Assembly: GCF_000725485.1 (NCBI RefSeq) | Contig: NZ_JOAG01000007.1 | Location: forward strand, 1-64,000 | Direction: 5' to 3' | Origin: Nonomuraea candida | GTDB taxonomy: Bacteria > Actinomycetota > Actinomycetes > Streptosporangiales > Streptosporangiaceae | Length of the DNA: 64,000 bases | Shown: positions 35,240 through 44,283 of the stretch, in pieces | Numbering within the stretch: the first letter of the stretch is position 1 | Layout of the letters: each line of letters opens with the position of its first letter | Program-made: the position numbers and the translations under genes | Notes under the pieces: generated by a model | Databases searched by the model: none | The model's input: only the letters and a program-made list of their open reading frames with translations | What the model was told of the DNA's origin: nothing

Positions 35240-37363
35240 GTGCGGGAGGAGGACGTCTCGGCGGCCGGCGCGGCGAGCGCATCGTCCCGCCTCGACGAGC
35301 TGCTGGTCGAAACCGTCTCGGGCACCGGCGCGCACATCGGCGCCGTGTGGCTGCTGGACGACAGCGGCCAGGTGCTGCAGATGGAGTCCGAGGTCGGCCT
35401 GCCCGCGCCGATCGCCCGGGCGTGGGCCAGGGTCAGGACGAAGGACCCCGTGCCGATCGCCGTGGCGGTGCAGGAGCGGCGGCTGATCTGGATCACCGGG
35501 CGCGAGCACCTGGCCCGCGAGTTCCCCGGGGCCGCCCTGGCGCTGCCGTACCACTTCGCCGCGGCCCTATCGCCCATCCGCGCCAGTGACGACGTCCGCG
35601 GCGGGTTCATGCTGCTGTGGCCCGCCGGCCGGGTGTCCGAGCTGACCCGCCGCCAGCGCGAGCTCATCGACGGGGCCTGCACGGGGATCGGCGCGCTGGT
35701 GCGCGAGGCGGCCGAGCGGGGCCGGCCGATCGTCGTCGGGCCCCGGCCCCGCGTGCTCGGGCCGCGGCCGGTGCGGGAGGCGGACCCGCGGGCCGACCTG
35801 GTGGCGCTGGAATGCCTCAACCGCCTGCCCGAGGGATACTGCGTGCTGGACGTGGACGGGCGCGCCACCCTCGTCAGCGCGCCGGCCGCCGACCTGCTCG
35901 GCGTCTCCCCCACCGAGCTGCGCGGCCGGCGGCTGCGGGACGTGCTGCCGTGGCTGGGCGACCCGGCGTACGAGGACCGCCACCGCGCCGCCGTCCTCGG
36001 CCGGCAGGTCACCCACTTCATCGCCCGCGGCCCGGGCGGGCGGGCGTTGTCGTTCTGGCTGTATCCCGGCCTGAGCGGCATCACCGTGCGCATCACCCCC
36101 GGCACGGCCTCACGCGAGCCCTCCCCCGACCCGGTCACCGGCGGGGACCAGGCCCTGCGGGTCACCGCGGTGCACGAGATCCTGCAGCTGGCCACCACGC
36201 TCGCGCGGGCGGTGACCGCCCAGGACGTGCTCGACCTGGTGGCCGACCACGTCATGCCCGTCTACAACGTGCAGGCGCTGGTCATCCTCACCTCCACGGG
36301 CGGGCGGATGCGGGTGGCCGCGTCACGCGGTTACAGCCGGCGGGCCATCGACGAGTTCGACGGCCACCCGGTCATCCCGCCGATGCCGTCGGGCCGCCCG
36401 TTCGACGCGGACAAGCCGGCCTTCTTCTCCACCTGGGCCGAGCTGCGCGCCACCTACCCGGACGCGATCCGCTCCGACGGGATGTGCGCGTGGGCGTTCC
36501 TGCCGCTGGTCACCTCGGGTCAGCCCGTCGGCACCTGCATCCTCGCCTACGACCGCCCGCACCGGTTCAGCACCGACGAGCGGGCGACGCTGACGGCGCT
36601 CACCGGGCTGATCGCCCAGGCGTTCGAGCGGGCCCGGCTCTACGACGTCAAGCACCAGTTCGCCCAGTGCCTGCAGTCGAGCCTGCTGCCGCACACGCTC
36701 CCCCGCGTGCCGGGCCTGGACGTGGCCGCCAGGTACGTGCCCGCCACCCCCGGCATGGACATCGGCGGCGACTTCTACGACCTGATCCGGCTCAGCGACA
36801 CCGTGGCCGCCGCCGTGATCGGGGACGTGCAGGGCCACGACGTGACCGCCGCCGCGCTCATGGGGCAGGTGCGCACCGCCATCCGCGCCCACGCCACCGC
36901 CGGCGCCACCCCGGGCGAGGTGCTGGCGCACACCAACCGGCTGCTCGTCGAGCTGGCCCCCGACCGCTTCACCAGTTGCCTGTACGTCTCCATCGACCTG
37001 CGCCGGCACACGGCGTGCGTGGCCGGCGCCGGGCACCTGCCGCCGGTGCTCGGCCGGCCCGGCGCCCCGGGCCAGGTCGTGGACACCCGGCCCGGCCTGC
37101 TGCTCGGCATCGACCCCGGCGCCGAGTACGTCACCACCGAGCTGCCCCTGCCGGCCGGCTCGGTGCTGGCCCTCTACACCGACGGGCTCATCGAGGAGCC
37201 CGGCCAGGACCTGGGCGACTCCATCGCCGCCCTGGCCGGCCGCTTCCGCCCCGAGCCGGGGCAGCCCCTGCACAGCCTGGCGGAGTCGGTCATCGAGCCG
37301 GCCACCATCGAGCGGCGCATGGACGACATCGCCGTGCTCCTCCTGCGCGACGCGCGCTCATGA
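35240..37363 (+). CDS. PAS/GAF-linked PP2C (SpoIIE-type) serine phosphatase
   Basis: This 707-aa protein has a GAF-like N-terminus (to about 160), a PAS domain (PEGYCVLDVDGRATLVSAPA), a second GAF domain and a C-terminal PP2C domain with metal aspartates (GMDIGGDFYDLIRL, GDVQGHDVTAAALMGQ, LALYTDGLIE). Such proteins dephosphorylate anti-anti-sigma factors in partner switching. It has no membrane helix, so it is a cytoplasmic sensor. The start is the GTG at 35240 after GCTGAGGCG. A SigB/F-type sigma factor and an anti-sigma-type ATPase are elsewhere in the window. Confidence 0.9.
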   Translation: MREEDVSAAGAASASSRLDELLVETVSGTGAHIGAVWLLDDSGQVLQMESEVGLPAPIARAWARVRTKDPVPIAVAVQERRLIWITGREHLAREFPGAALALPYHFAAALSPIRASDDVRGGFMLLWPAGRVSELTRRQRELIDGACTGIGALVREAAERGRPIVVGPRPRVLGPRPVREADPRADLVALECLNRLPEGYCVLDVDGRATLVSAPAADLLGVSPTELRGRRLRDVLPWLGDPAYEDRHRAAVLGRQVTHFIARGPGGRALSFWLYPGLSGITVRITPGTASREPSPDPVTGGDQALRVTAVHEILQLATTLARAVTAQDVLDLVADHVMPVYNVQALVILTSTGGRMRVAASRGYSRRAIDEFDGHPVIPPMPSGRPFDADKPAFFSTWAELRATYPDAIRSDGMCAWAFLPLVTSGQPVGTCILAYDRPHRFSTDERATLTALTGLIAQAFERARLYDVKHQFAQCLQSSLLPHTLPRVPGLDVAARYVPATPGMDIGGDFYDLIRLSDTVAAAVIGDVQGHDVTAAALMGQVRTAIRAHATAGATPGEVLAHTNRLLVELAPDRFTSCLYVSIDLRRHTACVAGAGHLPPVLGRPGAPGQVVDTRPGLLLGIDPGAEYVTTELPLPAGSVLALYTDGLIEEPGQDLGDSIAALAGRFRPEPGQPLHSLAESVIEPATIERRMDDIAVLLLRDARS

Positions 37364-37373
37364 ACCCCCGTGC

Positions 37374-37760
37374 TCAGCGCGGGTCCCGGCGGAGCGGATG
37401 CTCGGCCGGGATCTCCACCAGGACGATGCGATGGCCGTCGGGGTCGGCGATCCACGCCTCGATCAGCCCCCACGGCTCCTCGCGGGCCTCGCGCAGCACG
37501 GTGACGCCCTGCTCGCGCAGCCGCTTCTCCTCGTACGCGACGTCGCGCACCTGCAGCCAGAGCGAGACCGCCTGCCCCGCCCCGTCCTGCGAGGCCCCGG
37601 AGAGCTCCAGGAACCCCTGGCCCAGGAAGAAGACCACGCCCGGATGCTCGGGCGGGCCGAACTCGCGGTAGATCGCCAGGCCGAGCGTCTCCCCGTAGAA
37701 GCGGCGGCTGCGCTCGGGGTCACCGGGACGCAGCAACACGCGACTGCTCAGCACCTCCAT
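37374..37760 (-). CDS. VOC/glyoxalase family protein
   Basis: This 128-aa protein is a single VOC module: SSRVLLRPGDPERSRRFYGE at the N-terminus, GFLELSG in the middle and WIADPDGHRIVLVEIP at the end, with Glu and His positions that could hold a metal. GAAGAGG precedes the ATG at 37760. It converges with the phosphatase gene, ten bases apart. The substrate is unknown. Confidence 0.85.
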   Translation of the reverse strand: MEVLSSRVLLRPGDPERSRRFYGETLGLAIYREFGPPEHPGVVFFLGQGFLELSGASQDGAGQAVSLWLQVRDVAYEEKRLREQGVTVLREAREEPWGLIEAWIADPDGHRIVLVEIPAEHPLRRDPR

Positions 37761-37840
37761 GCCCGACCTCTTCCCCGGTCCCCGCCCCGGGAAGCGCGAG
37801 AACCGGGAAAGCCCGCTGATCGGAAACCACGTCCCTGAGG

Positions 37841-37920
37841 GGAGACGGGCGCCGCGCGGCCGGGGAGACGGGTGCCGCGCGGCCGGGAGGGCGGGCGCCG
37901 CGCGGCCGGGAGGCGGGTCG
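37841..37920. repeat. 23-bp tandem repeat at the 3' end of secDF
   Basis: Three 23-base units (37841, 37864, 37887) and a partial fourth reach the secDF stop at 37922-37924. The minus-strand repeat begins straight after that stop. Confidence 0.8.
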
Positions 37921-37921
37921 C

Positions 37922-40177
37922 CTACACCACCGCTCCCGAGCCCCGGGGAGCCCGCGCGGCGCGCGGCTTGGCGGGCTCGGGCGGCGGGCGGCGGTCGAAG
38001 CGGCCGAGCACGATCGCCCCGGGCCCCGCCACGAAGGCCGACGACAACGTGCCCACCACGATGCCGGTGACCAGCGCGATCGCGAAGTCACGCAGCGAGT
38101 CGCCGCCGAAGACCATCAGCGCGACCAGGATGAACAGCGCGCCCAGCCCGGTGTTGACGGTGCGCGGGATGGTCTGCAGGATCGCGCCGTTCACCGCCGC
38201 CGCGAACGGCTCACGGCGGCGGGCCGCCCACAACTCCCTGACCCGGTCGAAGACCACCACCTTGTCGTTGACCGAATAGCCCACGATCGTCAGCATCGCG
38301 GCCAGGAACACCCCGTCGATCGGCTTGCCCAGCCAGGCGAACAGGCCCGCGACCACGGTCACGTCCACGACCAGCGCCAGCACGGCCGCCGCGCCGAACG
38401 TCCAGCGGAACCTGACCGCCAGGTACAGCAGCTGCATGGCCACGGCCACGCCGAGCGCGATGAGGGCGTTGCGGCGCAGCTCCTCGCCCAGGCTGGGGCC
38501 GATGAACTCCTCGCTCCGCTTGGTCACCTCGCCCGCGTGGGCCTCCAGCTCCCGCTCGATCCTGGCCACCTCTTCCAGGCCGAGGTTGGCCGCGCGTACG
38601 GAGACGCCGTCGTCGCCCGTCTGCACCACCGCCGTGGGGAAGCCGGCCTGCGCGACCGCCTGCCCGGCGGCCTCGGCCGAGATCGGCTTGGCCGTGGCGA
38701 ACTGGACGAGCCGCCCGCCGGTGAACTCCACTCCGAAGTTGAGCCCGCGCGCCACCAGCCCGGCGACGGCCACCGCCGCCAGCGCGCCCGCGATGCCCAG
38801 CCAGAGCCTGCCGTGCCGCATGAGCTGCGGGTTCCTGCGGGTCAGCCAGGTCCTGACGGAACCGGCCGAGCCGAGCCCGGAAAGGCGCGGCCCGATGCGG
38901 CCGATGACGGTCTGGGTGAGCACGCGGGTGATGAGCAGGGCGGAGACGAGCGAGGCCAGCACGCCGACGGCCAGCGTCACGCCGAAGCCCTTGACCGGGC
39001 CGGAGGCCAGCCAGAACAGCAGGCCGGCGGCGATCAGGGTGGTGACGTTGGAGTCGGCGATCGCGCTCAGGGCGTTCCTGAACCCCCGGTCGAGCGCCCC
39101 GCGCAGCCCGCGGCCGCGCGAGTGCTGGTACTCCTCCCTGGCCCGCTCGAAGACCAGCACGTTCGCGTCGATGGCCATGCCGATGGCCAGCACGAACCCG
39201 GCCAGTCCCGGCAGCGTGAACGTCGCGCCCATCGCCACCAGCGCCGCGTACGAGATCAGGCCGTAACAGGCCAGCGCGATCACCGACAGCAGCCCGACCA
39301 GCCGGTAGACGGCCACGATGAACACCGCGGTGAGGACCACGCCGGCGATCGCCGCCTCGGCGCTGGCCTTGATGGCCGCCGCGCCGAGCGTCGGGCCCAC
39401 CGTGCGCTGCTCGATCAGGTCGAGCGGCACCGGCAGCGCGCCGCCCTTGATCAGCACGGCCAGGTCGCGCGCCTCCTCGTGCGTGAACGAGCCGGTGATC
39501 TGGGCGCTGCCGCCGGGGATGCCGGCCCCGCAGGCGATGGACGGGTCGAGCGGCGGCGAGGAGATGATCTCCTTGTCCAGCACGATGGCGATCCGGCGCT
39601 TGGGGTCGCCCTGCGGCTGGCAGGCCGCCTCGCCCGTCAGCTTCTGCCAGGCCGCCGCCTCGCGGAAGTAGAGGCCGACCCACCAGCCGGGGCCCTGCTG
39701 GGGGTCGCTCTGCTCGACGGCGTCGCTCACGCCGTCGCCGGTGATGGCCGCGGGGCCGAGCTTGAGCGGCACGCCGTTCTCGTCGGCCACCGCGTCCTTC
39801 TCCCCCTGCTCGGCCGCGCCGAGCACGGGGTGGAAGGCCAGTTGCGCGGTACGGCCGATGACCTCGGCGGCCTGACGCGGGTCGAGCACGCCGGGCAGCT
39901 CGACGATGATCCGCCGCTCGCCGGAGCGGACCAGGGTGGGATCGACCACGCCGAGCGCGTCGGCCCGCTGGCGCAGCACGCCGAGCGCGCGGTCGGTGGC
40001 CGCGGCGTCGGCCTTGACGGTCGGGGAGTCCTTCGTCTCGAAGACGAGCTGGGTGCCGCCGCGCAGGTCCAGGCCCAGACGGGGCGCGGTGGAGAAGGCG
40101 GCTATTAATGCGATCGCGATGACGGCACACGCCGCCAGCGCACGCCAGAACGGCGCACGGAACAAGACAGCCTCCAC
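37922..40177 (-). CDS. secDF: Protein-export membrane protein SecDF (fused)
   Basis: This 751-aa protein joins SecD and SecF, which use the proton gradient to pull proteins through SecYEG. The SecD motif GLDLRGGTQLVFE and the SecF motif LNFGVEFTGGRLVQF are both present, with about 12 membrane helices and a P1-like periplasmic domain after helix 1. Fusion is less common than separate genes, so this may be an additional copy to a separate secD/secF pair. The start is a GTG (40177) without a clear ribosome site. It follows a small secreted protein gene by 25 bases. Confidence 0.92.
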   Translation of the reverse strand: MEAVLFRAPFWRALAACAVIAIALIAAFSTAPRLGLDLRGGTQLVFETKDSPTVKADAAATDRALGVLRQRADALGVVDPTLVRSGERRIIVELPGVLDPRQAAEVIGRTAQLAFHPVLGAAEQGEKDAVADENGVPLKLGPAAITGDGVSDAVEQSDPQQGPGWWVGLYFREAAAWQKLTGEAACQPQGDPKRRIAIVLDKEIISSPPLDPSIACGAGIPGGSAQITGSFTHEEARDLAVLIKGGALPVPLDLIEQRTVGPTLGAAAIKASAEAAIAGVVLTAVFIVAVYRLVGLLSVIALACYGLISYAALVAMGATFTLPGLAGFVLAIGMAIDANVLVFERAREEYQHSRGRGLRGALDRGFRNALSAIADSNVTTLIAAGLLFWLASGPVKGFGVTLAVGVLASLVSALLITRVLTQTVIGRIGPRLSGLGSAGSVRTWLTRRNPQLMRHGRLWLGIAGALAAVAVAGLVARGLNFGVEFTGGRLVQFATAKPISAEAAGQAVAQAGFPTAVVQTGDDGVSVRAANLGLEEVARIERELEAHAGEVTKRSEEFIGPSLGEELRRNALIALGVAVAMQLLYLAVRFRWTFGAAAVLALVVDVTVVAGLFAWLGKPIDGVFLAAMLTIVGYSVNDKVVVFDRVRELWAARRREPFAAAVNGAILQTIPRTVNTGLGALFILVALMVFGGDSLRDFAIALVTGIVVGTLSSAFVAGPGAIVLGRFDRRPPPEPAKPRAARAPRGSGAVV

Positions 40178-40202
40178 AGGCTTGACAAGGAGAAAGGAAA
40201 GG

Positions 40203-40544
40203 TCAACGCACTGTGGAGGGAGGCGCCCGTGCCGCCGCCGCGGTCGGGCGGCGGGCCGCGGGGGCGTCGTCGCGCGACGCCGGGAGGACGACGGCCCACG
40301 GGGGCCGCACGCCGGGACGTTCGGTGACGAGCGCGGCCGCCGCGCCCGTCGTGCCGCCGGGACCGGACCAGGCGCGCACTTCGGGAGCCGGGGGCGGGAT
40401 CTGCCGCACCCCGGACGGATGCTGCTCGCCCCGCCAGGTGGCGGGGGAGATGACGGCTGCCTGCTGGACGGACTGCGCGTGGGCGGTGGCCGGCAGGAAC
40501 CAGGACAGGAGAAGGAGCAGCGTGGCCGACAGCCTGGTGTGCAT
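40203..40544 (-). CDS. Small secreted Pro/Ala-rich protein
   Basis: This 113-aa protein has a clear Sec signal (LSATLLLLLSWFLPATAHA) and a Pro/Ala-rich mature part without known domain. AGGGGGAG precedes the ATG at 40544. It lies 25 bases before secDF on the same strand, so they are probably co-transcribed. Its function is unknown. Confidence 0.7.
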   Translation of the reverse strand: MHTRLSATLLLLLSWFLPATAHAQSVQQAAVISPATWRGEQHPSGVRQIPPPAPEVRAWSGPGGTTGAAAALVTERPGVRPPWAVVLPASRDDAPAARRPTAAAARAPPSTVR

Positions 40545-40646
40545 GTCGCTCCCCCTCCCTTCGAGGCTCACCCTAGCGGCCCCCGGGTCCCGGCAGGACC
40601 CGCAAGACCGCGGCATGGGCGTGAGCGTCCGCGGAGGTGGCCGCGG

Positions 40647-41189
40647 TCAGGACTTGGGCCCGTAGGTGTGGACGACGATGCCCGACTTGAAGGTGGTCGT
40701 CTCCAGCAGGTCCAGGTGGGTGACGTCCACCTGGCCGCCGAGCAGCCGCTGGCCCTCGCCGACGATGACGGGGAAGATCCAGAAGTGGAACTCGTCGACC
40801 AGCTTGTTCTCGATCAGCGTGCGGTCGAGCGAGCCGGTGCCGAACTTCAGGATGTCCTGGCCGGGCTGCCGCTTCAGCTCGGCCACCGCGGTGGCGACGT
40901 CCCCTTCGAGCAGGTGGCCGTTCCAGGCGTCGGCCTGCTTGAGCGTGGTGGAGGCGACGTGCTTGGGCATGGAGTTGATCTTGTCCGAGTAGGGGTCGCC
41001 GGACTGCGCCGGCCACGCCTCGGCGAAGGCCTCGTACGTCTCCCGGCCCAGCAGCAGCGCGTCGCAGCGCTCCATCAGCTTCATCGAGTAGGCGCTGTGC
41101 TCCGAGTCCCAGTAGGGCGGGCTCCACACCTGCGGGTCGCTGATGACGCCGTCGAGGGTGACGAAGGTGGATTCGACGAGCTTCCTCAT
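40647..41189 (-). CDS. Dihydrofolate reductase-like (RibD C-terminal) protein
   Basis: This 180-aa protein has the RibD_C fold: VESTFVTLDGVISDPQVW at the start, LLLGRETYEAFAEAWP, a pyridine-nucleotide loop GQDILKFGTGSLDRTLIE and DEFHFWIFPVIVGEGQRL. It probably reduces a small substrate with NADPH; folate activity is not shown. AGGAG precedes the ATG. Confidence 0.88.
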   Translation of the reverse strand: MRKLVESTFVTLDGVISDPQVWSPPYWDSEHSAYSMKLMERCDALLLGRETYEAFAEAWPAQSGDPYSDKINSMPKHVASTTLKQADAWNGHLLEGDVATAVAELKRQPGQDILKFGTGSLDRTLIENKLVDEFHFWIFPVIVGEGQRLLGGQVDVTHLDLLETTTFKSGIVVHTYGPKS

Positions 41190-41331
41190 CGTGGTCTCCT
41201 CAGGTCGTTCCTTGCTGGTGATGAGTACAGCATGGCCCGGGGCGCTTACCGAATCCTGCCGATATTCTTACGGCCCCCGCCGCCGTCCTTAAGGCGGTGC
41301 CTTCAGCGCCGTAGCCGCGGCGCGGTCGGGT

Positions 41332-41397
41332 CCGTACTTCGCGGGGCGGGGCGGTCAGGGCCGTACTTCGCTCGGCAGGACGGTCAGGGCCGTACGG
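41332..41397. repeat. 29-bp tandem repeat carrying the methyltransferase stop codon
   Basis: Two 29-base units (41332-41360, 41361-41389) and the start of a third. The second contains the stop of the gene at 41384; the first repeats that stop at the same position. Confidence 0.8.
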
Positions 41398-42109
41398 CCA
41401 GGAACACGAACTCCCTGCCCGGCCGGTCGGGGGCGTCCCTGACCTCCCTGACCTCGTAGCCGTGGGCCGCCAGGTCCGCCTCGACCTCGGCGCGCTCGCG
41501 GAAGCGCAGCGTGGAGTGCGAGACCAGCTCCGCGCCGTCGGAGGCGAAGACGACGGTCGTGCGGAAGGTCACCAGCGGCCCGCTGACGTCGAGCAGGTCG
41601 TGCCACTGCGTCACCCGGCCGATCCCGGGCAGCTCGACGGACTGGCGCGTCTCCTCCTTCGTCCAGCCCAGCCAGGCCCGCCTGGCCGGGTCGCGGGTCT
41701 CGAACACCAGGTGTCCCCCCGGCCGCAGCGCCCGCCGCACCCCGTCGAGGGTGGCCCGCCAGTCCTGCGGATCGGTGATCGCCTGGGCCACGTTCGCGGT
41801 CATGGTGGCCAGGTCGGCGCGCAGCGGCGGCAGGGCCGTGGCGTCGCCGTGGATCCAGCGCACGGCTCCGGCGCCCGGCTTGGCCCGCGCCACGTCGAGC
41901 GAGGCCGCGGCCGGGTCCACGCCGGTCACCTCGAGGCCCCGGCCGGCCAGCAGCAGCGCGAACGTGCCGGTGCCGCAGCCGACGTCGACCACGCTGCGCG
42001 CGCCCAGCTCGGCGGCGATGGCGGCGTAGACGTCGAGATCGCCGCGGTCGGGGTCGAGAGGGTCGTAGACGGCGGCCAGCCGGGGGTGGGCGAAGATCGC
42101 GTCAGGCAT
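41384..42109 (-). CDS. Class I SAM-dependent methyltransferase
   Basis: This 241-aa protein has motif I VVDVGCGTGTFALLL, motif post-I TGVDPAAASLDVA, HGDATALP and a Trp/Arg-rich middle (TRDPARRAWLGW). The C-terminal strands (YEVREVRDAPDRPGREFVFL) are usual for small-molecule methyltransferases. The acceptor is unknown. The ATG at 42109 follows GGTGGC. A TAAGTAT-like element upstream could be a promoter. Confidence 0.88.
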   Translation of the reverse strand: MPDAIFAHPRLAAVYDPLDPDRGDLDVYAAIAAELGARSVVDVGCGTGTFALLLAGRGLEVTGVDPAAASLDVARAKPGAGAVRWIHGDATALPPLRADLATMTANVAQAITDPQDWRATLDGVRRALRPGGHLVFETRDPARRAWLGWTKEETRQSVELPGIGRVTQWHDLLDVSGPLVTFRTTVVFASDGAELVSHSTLRFRERAEVEADLAAHGYEVREVRDAPDRPGREFVFLAVRP

Positions 42110-42149
42110 GCCACCACGATACTTACCGGTGGCCCGGCGCGGCGCGGCG

Positions 42150-42234
42150 GGCCCAGCGGTCCCGGCCGAGGCGCGGTGGGCTCAGCGGTTCCCGCCGGGA
42201 CGGGACGGCTCAGCGGTCCCCGCCGGGGCGGGGC
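42150..42234. repeat. 28-29-bp tandem repeat carrying the response-regulator stop codon
   Basis: Units at 42150, 42179 and 42207. The last holds the C-terminal codons and stop of the response regulator (42210-42212). The second repeats that stop; the first has lost it by one change. Confidence 0.8.
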
Positions 42235-42890
42235 GCGTTCCTGGAGACCCAGACGGCGAGCTGGGTGCGGTCGCGCAGGCCGAGCTTGCGCAGGCAGCTG
42301 GAGATGTGGTTCTTGGCGGTGCCCTCGGTGATGTGCAGGCGGCGCGCGATCTCGCGGTTGGCCGCGCCGGAGCCGATGAGCAGGGCGATCTCGTACTCGC
42401 GCTCGGACAGGCCGCCGGGCGGCTCCTGCGGCCGCTCCGCCGGGGCGGGCGCCTCGCGCAGCAGCCCCACCAGGCGCTCGCTCGCCGCGCCGCCCAGCAC
42501 CGTCTCTCCCCGCGCGGCCCGCCTGATCGCCGAGACCAGCTCGTCGGGCGGGGTGTCCTTCAGCAGGTACCCCTTCGCCCCGGCGCGCAGCCCGCCGAAG
42601 ATGTAGTCGTCGTCGTCGAACGTCGTCAGGATCACCGGCGCGACCCCCGGGAACCGCTCGCACAGCCGGGCCACCAGCTCCACGCCGTCCATCTGCGGCA
42701 TGCGGGCGTCGACCAGGGCCACCCGGGGCCGCTCGCCGTCCGGCAGGCCGGCCAGCCAGCTCAGCGCCTCCTCGCCGCCGCCCGCGGTGGCGGCGATCTC
42801 GATGCCCGGCTCGATCTCCAGCAGCTTGCGCAGCCCCTCGCGCATGAGGATCTGGTCGTCCACCAGCAGGACCCGGATCATCTCGCCCAT
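42210..42890 (-). CDS. NarL-type response regulator
   Basis: This 226-aa protein has a receiver domain (VLLVDDQILMREGL, phosphoacceptor in VALVDARMPQMDG, KGYLLKDTP) and a LuxR-type helix-turn-helix (LSEREYEIALLIGSGAANRE). It pairs with the histidine kinase, whose stop overlaps its ATG by one base (TGATG). Target genes are not evident; LuxR-type regulators of this kind often act on nearby transport or antibiotic genes. Confidence 0.93.
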   Translation of the reverse strand: MGEMIRVLLVDDQILMREGLRKLLEIEPGIEIAATAGGGEEALSWLAGLPDGERPRVALVDARMPQMDGVELVARLCERFPGVAPVILTTFDDDDYIFGGLRAGAKGYLLKDTPPDELVSAIRRAARGETVLGGAASERLVGLLREAPAPAERPQEPPGGLSEREYEIALLIGSGAANREIARRLHITEGTAKNHISSCLRKLGLRDRTQLAVWVSRNAPRPGGDR

Positions 42891-44140
42891 CAGACCGGCA
42901 CCGTCGCGCGGAGGGTGAAGCCGCGGCCGGAGCCGGCGCTCACGTCCAGTTCCCCGCCGACGCCCCGCAGGCGCTCGCGCAGGCCGCTCAGGCCGAACCC
43001 GTTCGCCGTCGCCCCGGGCTCCGCGCCCGCGCCGTCGTCGGAGACCCGCACCTCGACCCGCTCGGCCGTGCAGTCGAGCGTGACCTCGATGTGGCGCGCC
43101 CCCGAATGCCGTACCGCGTTGGTCAGCCCCTCCTGGACGACGCGGTAGCAGACCAGCTCGCGGCTCTCGTCCACCTTCGGCCAGTCGCCGGTGACCGTGA
43201 ACGCGACCCCGGTGTCGCCGGAGCCGAACGACTCGGCCAGGGCGCGCAGCGCGTCGGGGCCGGTGAGTCCGTCCATGCGCAGCGGCTTGAGCGCGCGCAC
43301 CCAGCGGCGGGTGTCGTTCAGCGCCTCCAGCGTGAGGGCCTGCGCCTGGCTCACCTCCTCCCAGGCGGCCCCGGGGCGTACGTCGCGGTAGCGCAGGGCG
43401 TTCTGCAGGCCCACGTTGATGACGGTCAGGTAGTGGCCCACCGAGTCGTGCATGTCACGGGCGATGCGCCCGCGCTCCTCGGCGACGGCCAGCTCGCGGG
43501 AGCGGGCGGCGTACCGCTCCAGCTCGGCGTGGGCCTTCTCCAGGTCGGCCAGCAGGCCGTGGGTCTCCTGGGCCTGCCTGCTGGACTCGAACATGGCCAC
43601 CACGACCATGAGCAGCACCACGCACAGGAGCACCATGAGGGTGCCGTCGATGATCGCCTCGACCAGGTTCCTGCCGGGGTTGAGCACGCCGACCACGAAG
43701 CCGGTCACGCCGGAGAGCGCGGCGTATCCGACGGCGCCGCGCAGCCCGAGCGCGACCAGCGCGTTCCCCACCGCCAGGCCCGCCATCAGCAGGGTCGGCA
43801 CCCCTCCCGCCGGCATGATCGACAGTGTCATGACCAGGAACGCCACGCTCACCGCCTTGCGCGCGGCGGGCGCGCCGGGGCGCCAGGGCAGCAGCGGCCA
43901 CAGGATCGCGGCCACCACGAGCGCGCCGCACGCCACGTAGACGAGCACCCCGAACAGCGGCCACTCGGACTGCACGCGCTCGACCGAGGACAGGGCGCTG
44001 ACGTAGGTCAGCGCGATGAGGGCGACCGAGCTCCAGAAGAAGAAGGTGAACATGGCGGGCGGGCGGTCGTCGGTGAACCGCACCCAGCCGGTCAAGTCGC
44101 GGATCGATCTCGCCTGCCGCATAAGGCGGAGCATAACCAT
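42890..44140 (-). CDS. Sensor histidine kinase (HisKA_3 type)
   Basis: This 416-aa membrane kinase has several N-terminal helices (FFFWSSVALIALTYVSALSS onward), the phosphorylated His in GRIARDMHDSVGHYLTVI, and an HATPase domain (VVQEGLTNAVRHSGA, VSDDGAG). The signal is unknown. A small inverted repeat GGTCATG/CATGACC (44169-44190) precedes it. It is the first gene of the two-component operon. Confidence 0.92.
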   Translation of the reverse strand: MVMLRLMRQARSIRDLTGWVRFTDDRPPAMFTFFFWSSVALIALTYVSALSSVERVQSEWPLFGVLVYVACGALVVAAILWPLLPWRPGAPAARKAVSVAFLVMTLSIMPAGGVPTLLMAGLAVGNALVALGLRGAVGYAALSGVTGFVVGVLNPGRNLVEAIIDGTLMVLLCVVLLMVVVAMFESSRQAQETHGLLADLEKAHAELERYAARSRELAVAEERGRIARDMHDSVGHYLTVINVGLQNALRYRDVRPGAAWEEVSQAQALTLEALNDTRRWVRALKPLRMDGLTGPDALRALAESFGSGDTGVAFTVTGDWPKVDESRELVCYRVVQEGLTNAVRHSGARHIEVTLDCTAERVEVRVSDDGAGAEPGATANGFGLSGLRERLRGVGGELDVSAGSGRGFTLRATVPV

Positions 44141-44283
44141 CCCGATCGCGCCGGGGCAGACTGTCGCTGGTCATGGTCCGGCGCATGACCGGGGTCACGG
44201 CGCGGACATGACGCGTACGTGCCCGCCGCCGGATGCCCGGCCCCGCCGGCCTGGGGAGCCGCCGGCCGCCGTTCCTGTCGGGC

